From the NCBI GenBank assembly GCA_008828725.1, contig MEHQ01000174.1, positions 1,315,867-1,379,866 on the forward strand: a stretch of DNA of 64,000 bases, written 5' to 3'. Positions 11,739 to 24,504 of this stretch are shown here, piece after piece. The position numbers and the translations under genes were made by a program. The notes beneath the pieces were generated by a model that saw nothing but the letters and a program-made list of their open reading frames with translations, was not told where the DNA came from and did not search any database. Within the stretch, counting starts at the first letter, position 1. Each line of letters opens with the position of its first letter. This DNA is from Saccharina japonica. Taxonomy: Eukaryota > Sar > Phaeophyceae > Laminariales > Laminariaceae.

Positions 11739-12296
11739 TGAAAAATGACGCGTGTGTCAAGGCTCTGATTCTGTGGAGAGAGATGGCAGAGGTGGCACCG
11801 AAGTGTCTGTATATATCACTTGTGAAGGAGAAGAAAAATCATGCATTGAAAAAGCGCTTATTTGGCCATATGGGAAAGAAGATTGATCTGAGGGATCAAT
11901 GGCAAAGGAGACGAGAAAATAAGAGGAAAACATATAAGAGAGGGGTAGAGAAGAGGAGTGGAAAGTGGAGTAGAGGGTTAGAATGATCGAGGTGGGCGAT
12001 GCCTGCACCTGATCATCTTGGTACAATGCCCATGCTACGGACAGTTACGTTCTACCGTAGTCCGTTTTGTTCACTGTAATATTATCTACAACGTTATAGT
12101 AACGCTCTCAGCATCGTTCTTGGTGGAGATGCTTTGAACATGCAATACAGCGCACTACGAATAAGACAAACTCGTAATATATCCGCATATTTTATTTACC
12201 CGAATATCTTGACTAAGATACCCATATACTCGTATCAGTGCGTATTGACTGCACATCACAATAGGTACGTATGGATCTCAACGTCCGTATGCTAAC
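11739..12296 (-). repeat. LTR of element copy 1 (558 bp)
   Basis: It corresponds to 47048-47605 and 52270-52820 in the complete element and has exactly the same length as the former. On the minus strand it begins GGTTAGCATACGGACG, where the other LTRs begin TGTTA, so the first base has probably mutated. It ends CATTTTTCA. Confidence 0.85.
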
Positions 12297-14400
12297 CCGT
12301 TCTTCCGCTCTCTCTCTATCATGACTCAGACCCGGGGTCACATAGCGGGCGCTCCCCCCCCAACTCCTTACAGAAAACGACATTTCTCCAGTTTTAACTT
12401 CAGGGCTAATATCTGTGAGACGTTTTAGAGAGAGTGGGTCATGGGCACAACATGTGTGTCTCTGCAGAGCCGGGTCGATATGACGCATGTTTCGTCACGA
12501 AAAGTACGGCTTACTCTAAAACGACTCCCCATACCTCTGGTACCCCAAGCCTAGGGTGATGCTTACAAAACTCGCAAACGTCGGTTGTGCAAGCTGTTAC
12601 AGTACCATCCTCGAATGTTCCCTACCACAGGTTGTCGATGTTGTTGTCGTCGCTATTGATTGTTTTCGCCTCTACAGCAGCACATCGCACCCCTTAACTT
12701 CGAAAAGGAGTAGAGTCATTTCTATATTGACATCTTGTCCCGTTTGTCTGTGTTAGAGTAGTGCTTTCGGCGAGAAGGCGAAGGTAATCTAACGTTGTGT
12801 GTGAAATACACAAGGCCGCACGCCCGTTTCGCTTGTGTGAGCATACTGACCCCGCTAGGGACCTGTCCATCGTTTGTTTTTCAAGACCGGCCGGGTTTCT
12901 GGAACGAAACTATGTACTCTGCGCCAACGGCCGGTTGCCATAAATTTGGGATTTCTGGCTTCGACAGCTAATATTACAGTAGATCAGTGCATGGTGTGTT
13001 TTCAGAAAGTTTTGCCACGTGCGTACAAGCAACGAGTACATGTCGGTGCTGCCTGTAAACGTGTAAGTATATGCACTAAATTCGCATTTGCTTCGTCCCG
13101 TATGTGTCTGTTCCAAATGTTTAATATATTTCGCTATTCAGGAACACGGTACGTTCTCCCATCCCAGCGACTACGAGGAGTCCCTACCCGAGTAACAGAG
13201 TATCCTCGGCTACCTAGCGGATGAACGTTCACTCGATTTAGCCGCAACGACATACGCGGAGCTCGACTCATCAAAGGAATTGCTCTGTGTGAGTGACTGG
13301 TCATTCATGGCTGATGTCCACGGGGTGGCCGAAATGATCGGGTTTGGCTCGTCTCCATACGAAGTTGGGGTCACCTTGGAATTGACTTGTCTGGGAAAGA
13401 GTCGAACGCTTCAAGAAATTATGTACATCAAAGACTGTATGTATTTCGGGGCTCAACGTCACCCGTATCGGGGAAGCTACAGCCGCTGCGGCCCTGTCAA
13501 GAAGGTAGCACCCCACAACCGGGGTAGATCATGACCCACGGCGTGTTTTCCGTATGCGTCACCCCTCTAGCATAATGTTTGGTCTTTCTCGTGTAGGCCA
13601 TGAATAATGATTAGTCACGCCAGTATTTTAACAGTGATCCGTAGGACTCCTAAACTTCGAGATGACAACCTGTGCGACGGGATCACGGGAGGAGCGTTGG
13701 GTTTGACTGTGTGCAGACCAGGCAAGGATAAACGCTTGTATTCCAAACTACGAAGCTGACGTCGAGGTTCTGGGGGTGCCGAGAGGGCTAGACGAAATAT
13801 TGAATGTCGTACCTATCTCCTCCAGCGAGAACACCCCGCCGCCAAACGACTACCCTTCGAAGCCGTTGGGCGCTTTTACAAGTACGCCACTGAAGACGTG
13901 TACGCATGCCTCGTGTTGCACACACACAACTTTACCATATGTGTCATTCCTTGGAGATCTTAGGTAGCGCAATGCCCAGCAAAGGGCCACTCGCAGCGAT
14001 CTTGAAACCATCAACACCTTAAAATACTCATGTTTCATGTTTCAGGTTTTATCAACATTCCAGACTATGATTTGTAGAGTATGGCTGACGTATTTACACC
14101 AAATGCTGCCAACGATATGGGATGGTATACTCTATAGGAATCTTACCAATCAAAACATGTGCTGCATTCATCTTGATACCATGTTGTCCTGGATTTCGCG
14201 AGAGTGATCTTCCGTCTCTGTGCCGGTCGGCTTGTCGAGGAAGGAGACGTCAGCGCGAGACGAGCACTGTAGTTGACCCGTGCCGAAGGTCTACTGTTGC
14301 TGAAAGAGCTCACCATCGTCCAATACCAAGTGAGTAAGCATGCCGAACCTTCTTGCGCCATTCCCCTAGTGGGCACTTCAAGGAACCTTGCAAAGGTCGC
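12297..14400. other. No confident gene; possible exon-like frames
   Basis: At 12970-13066 a plus-strand frame runs from an acceptor-like CGACAG to the donor-like AAACGTGTAAGT and contains the peptide ACKR. Another plus frame at 13280-13534 has 84 codons, and a stop-to-stop frame at about 13760-13966 is open for 68 codons. These could be exons of a small gene, but I cannot join them or match a family. Confidence 0.2.
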
Positions 14401-14419
14401 CAGAGTATCAGTGCGGGTT

Positions 14420-15280
14420 AGTACCGGTCATTGTAGCTTATGGTACCGTTGCAACTCGCGAAGACTCGGTCATATTAACTCTTGATACCCTTGGGACTCG
14501 CGAATACTCAGTCATATCAACTCTTGGTAACTTTTGGGACTCGCGAGGGCTCAGTTCTACAAGTGTTTGGTATCCGTACTACAGTATACCCCAAATGAAC
14601 TCGGACGGGAGAGGCGACGATTGACTCCCGGTAACTCGGACTCGGATTCTAACAACCGTGTGGATGTTTGTATATAGGAAGATATTGAAACACACAAAAA
14701 ACGGGCTTTGTTTTTGTTTTACCCATTGGGTCGGTACTCGCCAGGACTCAGTCATTTCAGCTTCTGATACCCTTGGGACTTGCGGCGATTCAGTCTTTCC
14801 GATTTAGATGCGGTTGATCCTCGCGAGGACTAAGTAATTTCTGGTCCTCATACCCCGGAGGCTGAGTACTCGGAAATGGGTCGGACATGCGAGTCAAGGA
14901 CTGCGCCCCGATGACTTGGAGTCGGATTCTCACGAAGTGTTTTAGCTGTTTTGTTGATTGGGAGATACTTGATAACAAAATACGCAAACAAAATATGTTG
15001 TTTTGCTTTTGTTTGATCCGTTCGTTCGTTACTGGCAAGGACTTACACATACTAGCTTCAGGTAACAGCTGCGCTAGCGGGGATTTAAGCATTTCAACCT
15101 CCAGCACACGTGTAACTCGGGAGGAGTCATTGAAGCCTTCAAAACCCTTAAATTTCAAGTGGGCTCAGTTGTTTCAGCTTCTGGTAAAATCGGGTTTTAG
15201 CACTCCGAAATATCTCCGATTCTTGAGTCAAAGGCTGAGTCCGGACGACTCAAACCCGGACTCTAACGACCTTTAGGATA
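14420..15280. repeat. Degenerate minisatellite with higher-order copies
   Basis: Repeats of roughly 45 bp carry the phrases GGGACTCGCGA, ACTCAGTCAT and CTTGATACCCTTGGG, for example near 14455, 14500, 14540 and 14770. A longer period of about 290 bp is suggested by two related blocks (14680-14800 and 14965-15090) with T-rich TTTGTTTTTGTTT cores. Three GACTC-rich phrases occur near 14630, 14925 and 15245. The copies are diverged and lack clean borders. Open frames here follow the repeats. Confidence 0.6.
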
Positions 15281-15289
15281 TCTCTTGTA

Positions 15290-18200
15290 AATATACTTCG
15301 CATTGCTATTATACGTACAGACAGTCCAAACCCCTCGTGTGCAACAACGCCTCGATACAGTGCAAACACAAATTTCCCACATCTCGCGAACGTCGTACGG
15401 CTCGCACGCCAAAACAATCTTCACCGATGCGCTCCGGTTGTTCATACGGTCATCACGTGGATATTTATGCTCAGTATCGACCGTTTTATTCAGCTTATTC
15501 GATGTTTGAGGGGCCCGTTCGGACAATATACAAGAGCACTGCATTCTATTATACGAACAAACTACTGTAGTTTACCTTTTCAGACGCATTACTATTTCTG
15601 GTATAATTTCGACCTTTCATGACTCCCTGCCGAAAACGCCATTTCTCCAGTTCGTATGCCCGCACCCACTCCCTGTGAGCAGTGTTAGAGGGCGTAGGTC
15701 ACGGGCAACATTGTTTATTCAAAAGCCGGACTAATCCGACGCCCTTTTCACCACGAACAGTGACCTCTTACTCAAAAACGAATTCCCATACCTCTGGTAC
15801 CCAACTTGAGAAATGGCAGTTTCTCCGGCTGCTGATATTTTTTTAACTCCGATTTTCGGTGAGGACGCCGCGCGTTAGTAGGCCAACCAACTTGAGCATC
15901 TAGTTCGACCGTCCGTAGCGTTCTACGCGGCCACAGCAGAGTGTAGATACCAAACAGGAGCTCCGAAATATACAAATTTCGCTGCTGAGTACTTTCGGTT
16001 CATGATGCAAACAAATTAATGCTTGCCCTCCCTTTCAGATCCAAGATCACCAACACCTCCTAGGTACTATAACGGACAAGCTATTCGACGGTCGGGTGCA
16101 GATCTGAGGATTAGAACTGGAGCTACGCCGTGCTCGACAAGGAGCAACGATATGGTGTTATTGTACCGGAAGTAGTATTGCTGCTGCGAAAATGACGAAA
16201 CATATATATTTCTAAAATACTGGGCTCGAGTACGTCTTTTTTTTTGTTTTGACCGAAGGGCCCCCTTAACGGCCACTAGGCGGAATGCTGCGTTGTTGCT
16301 GGAACAATAGATCGTTTAAACACCATAGATAGGTTATAATAAACACGCACCGTGTATATGCATGAAGAAGTTGTTGCTGGCGCCAGCTCGTACACGTATA
16401 AAATAAGTGCATAATTGTATATATACTCCAAAGTAGAACACCATGATACATTTATTTTGTCGAAAATCCTATTTTTTAAGCTGTGTGTGATACTTCCATG
16501 ACGTTTACTACGGGTTATATATGACCTCACCTAGGGAAGGAATCCTTTATCGAGATACTCTCTATTGCAAGTAGACTATATACAGTTATACGGTATTAAG
16601 TACCTGGTATGTAAATAATATGTATCATACAAAATATGAAGAAAGAAGGAAATGCGCAGAATAAACACAAGCTCCGGCGTTTCGAACAGTCGTGTGGGGA
16701 AAAGCCGAAAACCAACATGTGCGAGGCCAGAATGTCAAGATGGGGCCGTTGATCGGTCCATCCAGCACACTTTCGACTGTTCTATTATTAAGAAAAAAGA
16801 ACGTCTATTTTTCGTGGAATGCGTTAGTATATATACGATACCCGGTACATACGTATCTGCCCACTGCTGTCTTCCACCAGCCACCTCTCTCCGTTCTGCA
16901 GCGCACTTAAAAAAACTGTCCTTGGAAAGAAGGCGTGCGAGTCCAACACCCAAACAGGTATGGGGTGTGGAAATGCTCGTAGCGTGCTTGATCCAAACGA
17001 CCAAGAAAAGTTTTTGTGTAGCCGTTTTTTAGTCGTCACGCGCGCTTGTTTTCTGTAAATAGTCCCGAAATCATCCGGTTCCAGCTTGATTGAGATGGTC
17101 CCTCGTCGTCCATCGACCCTGCCCGACAGCCTTCGGTCCAACCCAGCACTGCTTCAACACGTATCCGTCAGTGTAGCTGGCGGCTTGCTGTGTCGCTCTC
17201 TTGAAATATCTGGCACGTTCTGGTGTGCATGTATACCAGACAACATTGATCGCATCGCCATTATGTTTGGTGTCGCCTACTACACTTTCTATTGCAGAAA
17301 GAGAGCTGCCGGTGATCAAGATAGCACAGATATAATCATGGCACCCGCTACACCTGACCTGTAATACTAGTTCGCAACAACCTCAACGACACAAGACCTC
17401 GCGTCCCCGTTAACGTTTTGCTCGCCACAGCCCCAAGGTCACAACGCAGTCTCGCCTCCCCGAATACCACGCATACTGTATATTGCTGTTTTTCGTGGGT
17501 AGGTACCTGCTGGGTAACCCGATAACAACTGGCATTCACTGCACCAGTTGTGGGCATCGACAACGAGAAAGACCTACGACCGTACCTACCTACCTATTGT
17601 AGCCGCCAAACAACATGTGGTAAGAGGGGGGGGGGTGATACTCTGGCTGTAGAACCACAAATTAATTAGTTGCAATCAGTGCCCGTCCATCCCGGCCCAT
17701 CGTTAATCACATTCACTCGCCGGTTACGACGAACAATACGCGAGATGCCTGTTTTACCCAGGAACCGACTGCCGAATCAACATTTTCTGAACAAAACAAT
17801 CGAGAGTCTCACCGGTTGACCAACATTTTCAACAAAGTATACGCAAGGTGTATATTTACGTGGCATGATACTGCTGTATATGTACGCGTCTTCTTCTCTA
17901 TGTGAACTGCTGCTACAGCAGTTCTAACACTTACTATGTACGAGGTCCAGACACCTGGGACTTATTAAATACGAGGTACCAGGAACCTGGTACATCGATG
18001 TACCAGGCACCTGGTACATCCTGGAAATACGTATGAGTTTCGACGAAATCGTCGACCTCACTGCGGTCGTTTTTATTTTTCATCTACACATAATATACAT
18101 CATATATACAACGTACCTGTATAAACGCACGTTTTTAAGCTTTATTTTGACCCATCCGCCGGAGGATTAAAAAAAAAAAAAAGCACGTTTTTGTTCTGTG

Positions 18201-18885
18201 TTGGTGTGTTGGGTTCCATAAAAAAATGGCCTAAAAGTATTACCTGGTGCGCCAGGATACGTGACCAGTAAATTTGCCGGATTCGGGCACAACAGCCCGA
18301 TATTATTATATCAGGCATGTACATATAAAATATCATACATAGTTGTCACAGTTCACATGAGTTGGCGAGAACATGACGATTGCTGTAGTATGAAACACAC
18401 GAATCTTTCCCAATACAGGAGGCGATAGTATCGAAACGCACGTATGATGTGATGATGTGTTCGTAGTGGAGGTGACCACGTGACCACACAACAATAAACT
18501 GCTGCTGTAGTTTATATTTGACATGAAAGCAAAAAATGTAACGATGCTACAGCAGTAGTACCGGCCCGGGCCGCTCATAAGAAAAGAACTCACAAGAAAG
18601 TAAGCCTGATAAATTGAAAATTTGAAGAAAGCTCTCAGCCTAGTCAGTGCATACGCTTCAAGAAAGTGACTCCTTCCTGTGGCTGGCCTGGGCCCAAGCC
18701 ACCACACTCATTGTACAGAGTACTACAGGGGAAACATCTTCTCGGGAAACAAAATAAGAAAGCGCAGCATAAGAGAGTGTGCTTTCGCGCGCGCCCAGAA
18801 TAAGAAAGTCAGCCTGAGCCCGATTTCAGGTTTCTTGTGAGAGGGCCGGTACTGCTGAACCTGGTTAATAAAAATGAATATAACA
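15290..18885. other. No supported gene; short palindromes
   Basis: No gene, transposon end or RNA that I can support. At 17973-18019 two nested palindromes built on GTACCAGG and CCTGGTAC are joined by ATCGAT. Open frames of up to 126 codons (16652-17032 plus, 18333-18707 minus) show no recognisable domain. Confidence 0.4.
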
Positions 18886-21800
18886 TCAGCCAGGGGGCAC
18901 ACAGGTTCGAGAAAGGCCCACAGGGCGACTGGACAAAACACATACGTTTTTCGAAGAGGAGCACTTTGTTGCAATTTCGAAGATTTCGTACGTAGGCTGG
19001 TCTGATATCATCCCTAATTCCGGTTCACCTTGGCCCCCATGGGCTACACTCCCCGCTGGAGGGGCCACTCGACGCTGATGGGGGATTCCCCTTCCCAGCA
19101 GTGGCAATGGAGTCGGTGGGCCAGAATCGAATTCATCTAGCCCTCCCGGCTCCGGCGTCCCTCCCAGCTCCGACGCCCCTCCCAGCTCTGGCGTCCCTCC
19201 CAGCTCCGGCGCCCCTGCCAGTTCCGGCGATGCCGGCTGTTGCAGTTGCACCGGCGGCACCCGCATAACCGGTGGTGCCTCCCAGGTGACGTCCCTTGTT
19301 GCTATCACCTTGTTCGCCCGCGTCAGCATGCGCAATGAATCACGGGGGTGGTCGATGCCTGGCCCGAGGTAGAAGCTGCTCTCGCACCTGGGGAACGACT
19401 TTGACGGGCGGTTCCAACGACAATACCCCGGACGAAGAAACGGGTGCGGTGACGCAGGTGCAGTCTTACCATGCCACACCTCGTGCGGCGACTTGTTACC
19501 CGGGTTGGACGCAGTCGCGGTGCAGTTCAGGGCCGCACACACCCAGTGTGCAGCCTCAGCCCAGAGGGTCTCCGACGGTGGCAGTTCGACGTGTGGGAAG
19601 AGGATGGGGGCTTGGATGCGAGCAGCAAGCGCCGAGTTTTGGATGATGCGGAGGGCTCGCTCGGCAACGCCGTTTAGCTCTGGACACTTTGCGTTGGTGA
19701 ATTCCTGTTTGATGCAATACTGCCTGCACACGTTCCCGAAATCCCCACCAAATAACTCTCCCCCATTATCAGACCTTACTCTCTCTACTTCCGACGTTAA
19801 ACCATCCGCACGTACATCAGCCAAAAACTTCATAAATGCGTCAGCAGCATCGGACTTGCGCTCGAGGAAGTATACCCAAGAGTACCGGGTAAAATCATCC
19901 TTCACTATCATCACGTACTTCTTACCAAGCAACGAAGGAACGCTCTTAGGGCCACTCAGATCCACGAAAACTCTTCCTAGCTTCTCTATCGCGCGTGATT
20001 TTGTACTGTTAGCGGTCGGTTTACGGCATCCCTTGGCCATAGAACAACCAGTGCATGGTTTCAACCTACCTAGCAGCTCTACACCTAGTTATTTGGCAGT
20101 CTCTCTCAACAAAAATTCGTTAGCATGGCCGTGCACGCAGTCGAAAAATTTGATGTCTACAGGAGTCTCATGCGAGTCCGCGCTACCAGGGGCTATCACG
20201 GGGAACGCTAGAGGATCAGAATCGGCAAGTTGCACAAGGTTCCCGCCTGCCAATGTCAAATTTCTGAGCGACTCAGGCTCATGCTGGTCAACACTATCCG
20301 GGGCTATCACAGGGGAGCCCAGGGGGGCAGGGAGAGCAGGTTGTACGACGCTCTCGACGGGTTCGAGAGCCGACAAGGGAAAAGGGATGCACTCGTCATC
20401 GGGGTCAAGCCGTCTACCGTGGTTAGAGTAACCAGAACCATCACTCCAAAACCTAAGACGTCCGTCCGCTAGGGTCACGCTCATATCCTCATCGTCAGTT
20501 GAGAAACCTACTCCTCGCGTGTGCGCAGCTATTAGGGAAAAAAGGTTGAAAGCCAACCTGGGCACGTATGCCACCTTGTCTAGCCTTACTGTGATGCCTT
20601 CTTCTTTGTTGGGGAAAACAACCGTCAGCGACCGGTAACCCACAACGTCTATGAAAGTATCGTTGCCAATCTCAACCTTGTCCTCGGATGGTTGCACGTC
20701 TTGGAGCAAGTCAGCTGATCTAGTCATGTGAAAGGTTGCACCACTACCAGCTATCCACTTCTCTGTGACGTCCTTACTCTGCTCGCGCTCTCCTACCACA
20801 TCGCTCTTACCAAGCACACCAGTCGCTAGACAGCCTATAATCTCACCAGTGCCGTTCTGGGACTTCTTCGCGGCGGGAATGACGTGTGCGGTGCAGTCGA
20901 ACCATCGATGGCCTGGCTCCAAGCATCGGTGACACTTGTTCCGCATGACGTCGTACTTCTTCTCCCCGTTCTTCTTACCGCTGGCAGTGCTGTTGTTCTT
21001 GGCTGTCATAACACCACCGGAAATTCCCTTACCAGCTCGGTCAACCTTTCCACTACCATCCTCCTTACGGTTTCGGCGACCGGGCTTGTTCGCAACTAGG
21101 GCCTGTCCTACGTTACGGGTCTTGGTGTTTGCACCCCTAGACATAATTGTATACCGTTGCCTGACTATCGCCTCTATTTCCTCCCGGGTGATGTCGTCCT
21201 TGTACAGTATCGTGCGCTGTTCGAATTCGTAATCGCTGGTAAGTACTTCTACGATTTTGAGGTTTACATCCTCTACAGGCAAATGAACTCCCAGGGATCC
21301 CAAAACACCGACAATCTTGTCTACACGAGCGAAAAATCTCATCGGTTCTTCTCTCTTTTCCATGACCAGATCGTTGAACTCCCGCTTCCACTTCGACTTT
21401 TCAGCCAAAGTTTTGGGCAAGAACCAGTCCTCTAGCATACGCCAAGCTAAGCTAGGGGAGTTAGTATCATACACTCGGCTGAGCAGTTCGCGGTCGGTGA
21501 CGCTCTCGGTTATACAGGTCCATGCAAGTCGGGACCGTTTAATGGCCAACTCACTGAAGCCTTGGTCCAGTAAGTATACCGAAGTTACAGACGGGTCACC
21601 TACCATCATGTCAGACATAGTGGTGAGAGCCTGTATGCAACCGTTAGCAATCGCATAACCCTCGAAGCGTCTCTTCCACAATGGATACTCTACACCGTTA
21701 CCATTAAATTTAGGAATTCCGGACTTGATACTACTGGTCTCCCTTGGTCCTACAGCTAGATGACTATCCCCTATAGTACCTACATCACCGACAGCTTGCA

Positions 21801-22020
21801 GCAGACTATCAGTGGCGGCTCCAACTCTACGACTAGAAGCAAACCCTGCCTGCTCACTAGTACCTTCTACACCTGATGAAGGCTGGTCTCCACCGGCGGT
21901 CGCCCCTTGCAGCCCGCCAGTATCCTCTCGACTCACCTCTACTGCCGACAGCCTTTGTTCGAATAGCATTGCCTGCGCTGCGAGCTGCTCCTTCAAGTCT
22001 TCTATGGTCTCTTGGTCCAT
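18886..22020 (-). pseudogene. Broken Copia-type gag-protease-integrase polyprotein
   Basis: One minus-strand reading frame starts at an ATG at 22018-22020 (MDQETIEDLKE) and runs to 18886, broken by a single in-frame TAA at 20089-20091. From the N-terminus it shows a Copia gag-like region, then a CX2CX4HX4C zinc knuckle (CHRCLEPGHRWFDC, about 20893-20934), then the protease. The usual D-S-G of the protease active site reads G-S-G (codon at 20746-20748), so the catalytic Asp is missing. After the stop come the CTGCSMAKG finger half and an integrase core with the expected D, D and E (VFVDLSGP, VRSDNGGEL, NGVAERAL). A low-complexity linker follows with repeated PELGG units at about 19140-19220. 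Reverse transcriptase and RNase H are absent, and similarity ends near 18980. The copy is dead: a stop, a lost catalytic residue and a 3' truncation. Confidence 0.9.
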
Positions 22021-22504
22021 CTCGGAACACCAGTCAAGTTCGAACTTTTCGTTAACGTATTTAGTTGACAGTGAGGATAAGGAGACGGAGTGACACCAAC
22101 AGCCCCGAGCTGTGAGCCCAGCCAAGTACTGCCCTATGCAGTCTGTCCCAGAGAAAAGAAGATGATGTGTTTATGTCTTGAATATTACAGCAGTACCCAA
22201 GGGAACACGAGGAGAAGAGGGTTGGAGTGGGTGTAGGTTGGAGTGAGATGAGGTGGGAGCGCGAGCTCCTACCCATCACGTCTGCCCACCAACTACAATC
22301 CCTCGCACGTTCCCGAACCACAGACCGAGGTCCAATACGGGCCACAAATCAACAATTCTCAATTCCAGAATAGCCCGCAATGTCCCGTTCACTATAGTCA
22401 ATGGACTTTCCACATTATATGTATGGGCTACTGTAAATCCCGTAATGCCGCAAGCGGAGCGGACGATCCGCCACACTGTTAGTGGATATAACCTATATCG
22501 AACA
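22021..22504 (-). other. Leader and possible 5' LTR of the Copia element
   Basis: This lies upstream of the gag start. The minus strand begins TGTTCGATATAGGTTATATC at 22504, a plausible LTR start, and TTGGTGTCACTCCG near 22100 could be a primer site. There is no second LTR in the window because the 3' end is lost, so neither border can be confirmed. Confidence 0.3.
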
Positions 22505-22712
22505 GATTGTTCGTAGATACTCGTAGATGTGTTCGGTGAGCCGCTCCCAAGCGTTACGTAAACAAAATTGGCGTTTTTGTTTGTTGTCTCGGTCGACCTA
22601 AGAAATGGAACTCTGACCATTCAATATCCCGAAAATTACTAAGAAGCCAAGTACAAGTCTAGCGAAAGCGAATGCTACCAAAATAATTCCATGCGGTCAC
22701 GGCTTGGCCGGA

Positions 22713-22995
22713 TTCCATGGACTGGTGCTACGATAGGGGGGGTACTCACATTTTCACTACCGGGTTTTGGCCACTCGGAGGAGTGGCTCCGAATATAATT
22801 TGAAATTGGACCTAAGCATAGTTCGTTCGTGTTGCGTAACAAGTCCTCCAATGGCGGTGCATATGGAACAACAAAAAACACAAAAAGGTAATATGAATAC
22901 AACGCAGTAAAGCAGTCACTCGGCCGAGTGGCTCTGTGCAGGTGAAAAGTAAGCATATATGTATGACCCCCCTACCGTAGCACCAGTCCATGGAA
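22713..22995. mobile_element. 283-bp foldback element (MITE-like)
   Basis: Terminal inverted repeats of about 30 bp: the left arm reads TTCCATGGACTGGTGCTACG and the right arm is its complement ending CCAGTCCATGGAA. Internal segments also pair (CATTTTCACT with AGGTGAAAAG, GGCCACTCGG with CCGAGTGGC). No clear target duplication is seen. The arm contains TGCTACGATAGGGG, very like the R1 end TGCTACGATAGAGG, so the two families may be related. It has no coding capacity of its own. Confidence 0.7.
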
Positions 22996-24500
22996 CATGT
23001 GTGTCGAATCTCCGCGTCTATCTCCCAAAATCGGCGTGGTTATTGGATGCATACGAAGAGTTGGCCGTATGTTTGAACCAACTCGTAGGCCATACCTACA
23101 TGTATCCCGCAGAAAGCTCGTTAGCAGTTGACAACAAGCTTGCTAGTAGGGTAACATTGTTTACATAAAAAAAACGATTTTCAGCTGAGGTATTATATCA
23201 TCAATAACATTCATTCAAGTTTAAGGCCTACTTCAAAGCAGACCCAAGGCCACAGAGCATCATATCCATCCCCAACATTCCTGGTGACACCAATCTCCAC
23301 TATTTGGATGTTGTTTTTCGGATATGAAATGCCGCCTCTATTTCGACACGCTGTGGTTGGACCTTTATCGCATCCGTGCCTTCTCCGGGAGCTTATGTAT
23401 CGGCTTGGTGCCTCATCCACGCAGGATTGGGATGTCCTCGAGGTCGACTGCCCGCAAGTTCTCCACCGAGGTCTACACATGAACTTTGGCGTGCTGCAGT
23501 GGTCAGAATTGTCCAAATTGGGAAGAGACATAACGAGACAAAAATACAACCCCCGACTGAAATGTCGCACTGCATCTGCAGACAGCTTGAAGTTTCTGCA
23601 AGCAACCACCGCCCACAACTTGAATCACGCTCCTTTGAGGGGTTAACGTGGACATCGGGTATTCTAGACAGCAGTGGCCGTGCTACTGTAGTTGCAGAGG
23701 TAAATGTATTGTGAAACCAGGTATGAGTTGGTGCTAGTACACCGCGCCAAACGTATAACGCATCCAAGGTCTACGCATTTGTTGAGGGGCATACAACCCC
23801 AAAAAATGGCAGAGAGATGTTCTATGGACCCTTGCCAACCAGTTACCGGACGGGTTTCTTTTTTTCGGGGATTGTAACCAGACAGATGTTGCTCCTGCGT
23901 ATTTTGTTTTGGATATTATGGTTTGGGCATGTCCGTTTTGTCCGTCGTCCAAAACAAGATAAACTCGTTCGTCATCGGGCTGGCACGGGATCATAGAATG
24001 CATACACGACGTGTGAACGCGCAACTAATCGGGACCAATCTAAAAACACGACATGAGTATTTAGACTTTTGTGCAAACAAAAATGAAAATATCTGCCTTG
24101 CTATTGGCCCTACGCAGTGAGTTCTCCGACTAATAAATCTGCGATAAATAGTTTAGAGCCGTGCCTTGGAGTACCTGGAACCGATTCGTTCCGAAACAAA
24201 CATGTGGAAGAATAAGAATGTTCTTGTTTGCTTCGGAAACACCTGATATATCTTACTTATTTGACGGCCTGTCGTTGGTCTGAACACCATTTCGTCGCTA
24301 GCGCACACCCGACGTCTCTCAGCAAAATAGCTACGAGTAGGTATCCCGCCCTCTCCCCCTGTTCATAGCGGTCCAAACGACACCACAGACGCCCGAGTTT
24401 GTATTGCGATCGCCATTTGTGGCGGGTAAAGTTTGGGGCGATTGCTTGAACCAGACTGCACCTGTTAGTTTTTTATGTCAACTTCAGGCGGCAGTCCTCG
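22996..24500. other. No supported gene
   Basis: Overlapping open frames on both strands at 23211-23767, up to 135 codons, are the only candidates. They compete with each other and match nothing I recognise. Confidence 0.3.
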
Positions 24501-24504
24501 TGTC

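Larger units (their letters stand above)
8615..12296 (-). mobile_element. Truncated non-autonomous LTR element, copy 1
   Basis: Read on the minus strand, this matches the first 2.8 kb of the complete element at 47048-52820: LTR at 12296-11739, primer-binding site, then internal DNA down to about 8615. Similarity is continuous but diverged, perhaps 75-80% by eye. It is broken only by the 890-bp element at 8836-9725, for which the 47-kb copy shows the empty site. The second half and second LTR are missing. No gag, protease, integrase or reverse transcriptase motif is visible. Plus-strand frames such as the 154-codon one at 11522-11986 are antisense to the LTR and probably not genes. Confidence 0.85.

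Noticed and set aside
11522-11986. 154-codon plus-strand frame, lysine and arginine rich at its C-terminus
   Set aside because: It is antisense to the LTR and primer region of element copy 1. Its basic tail comes from the purine-rich complement of the LTR C/T tract.
19493-20431. 312-codon plus-strand frame
   Set aside because: It is the reverse complement of the Copia gag-integrase coding region. The minus frame carries all recognisable motifs.
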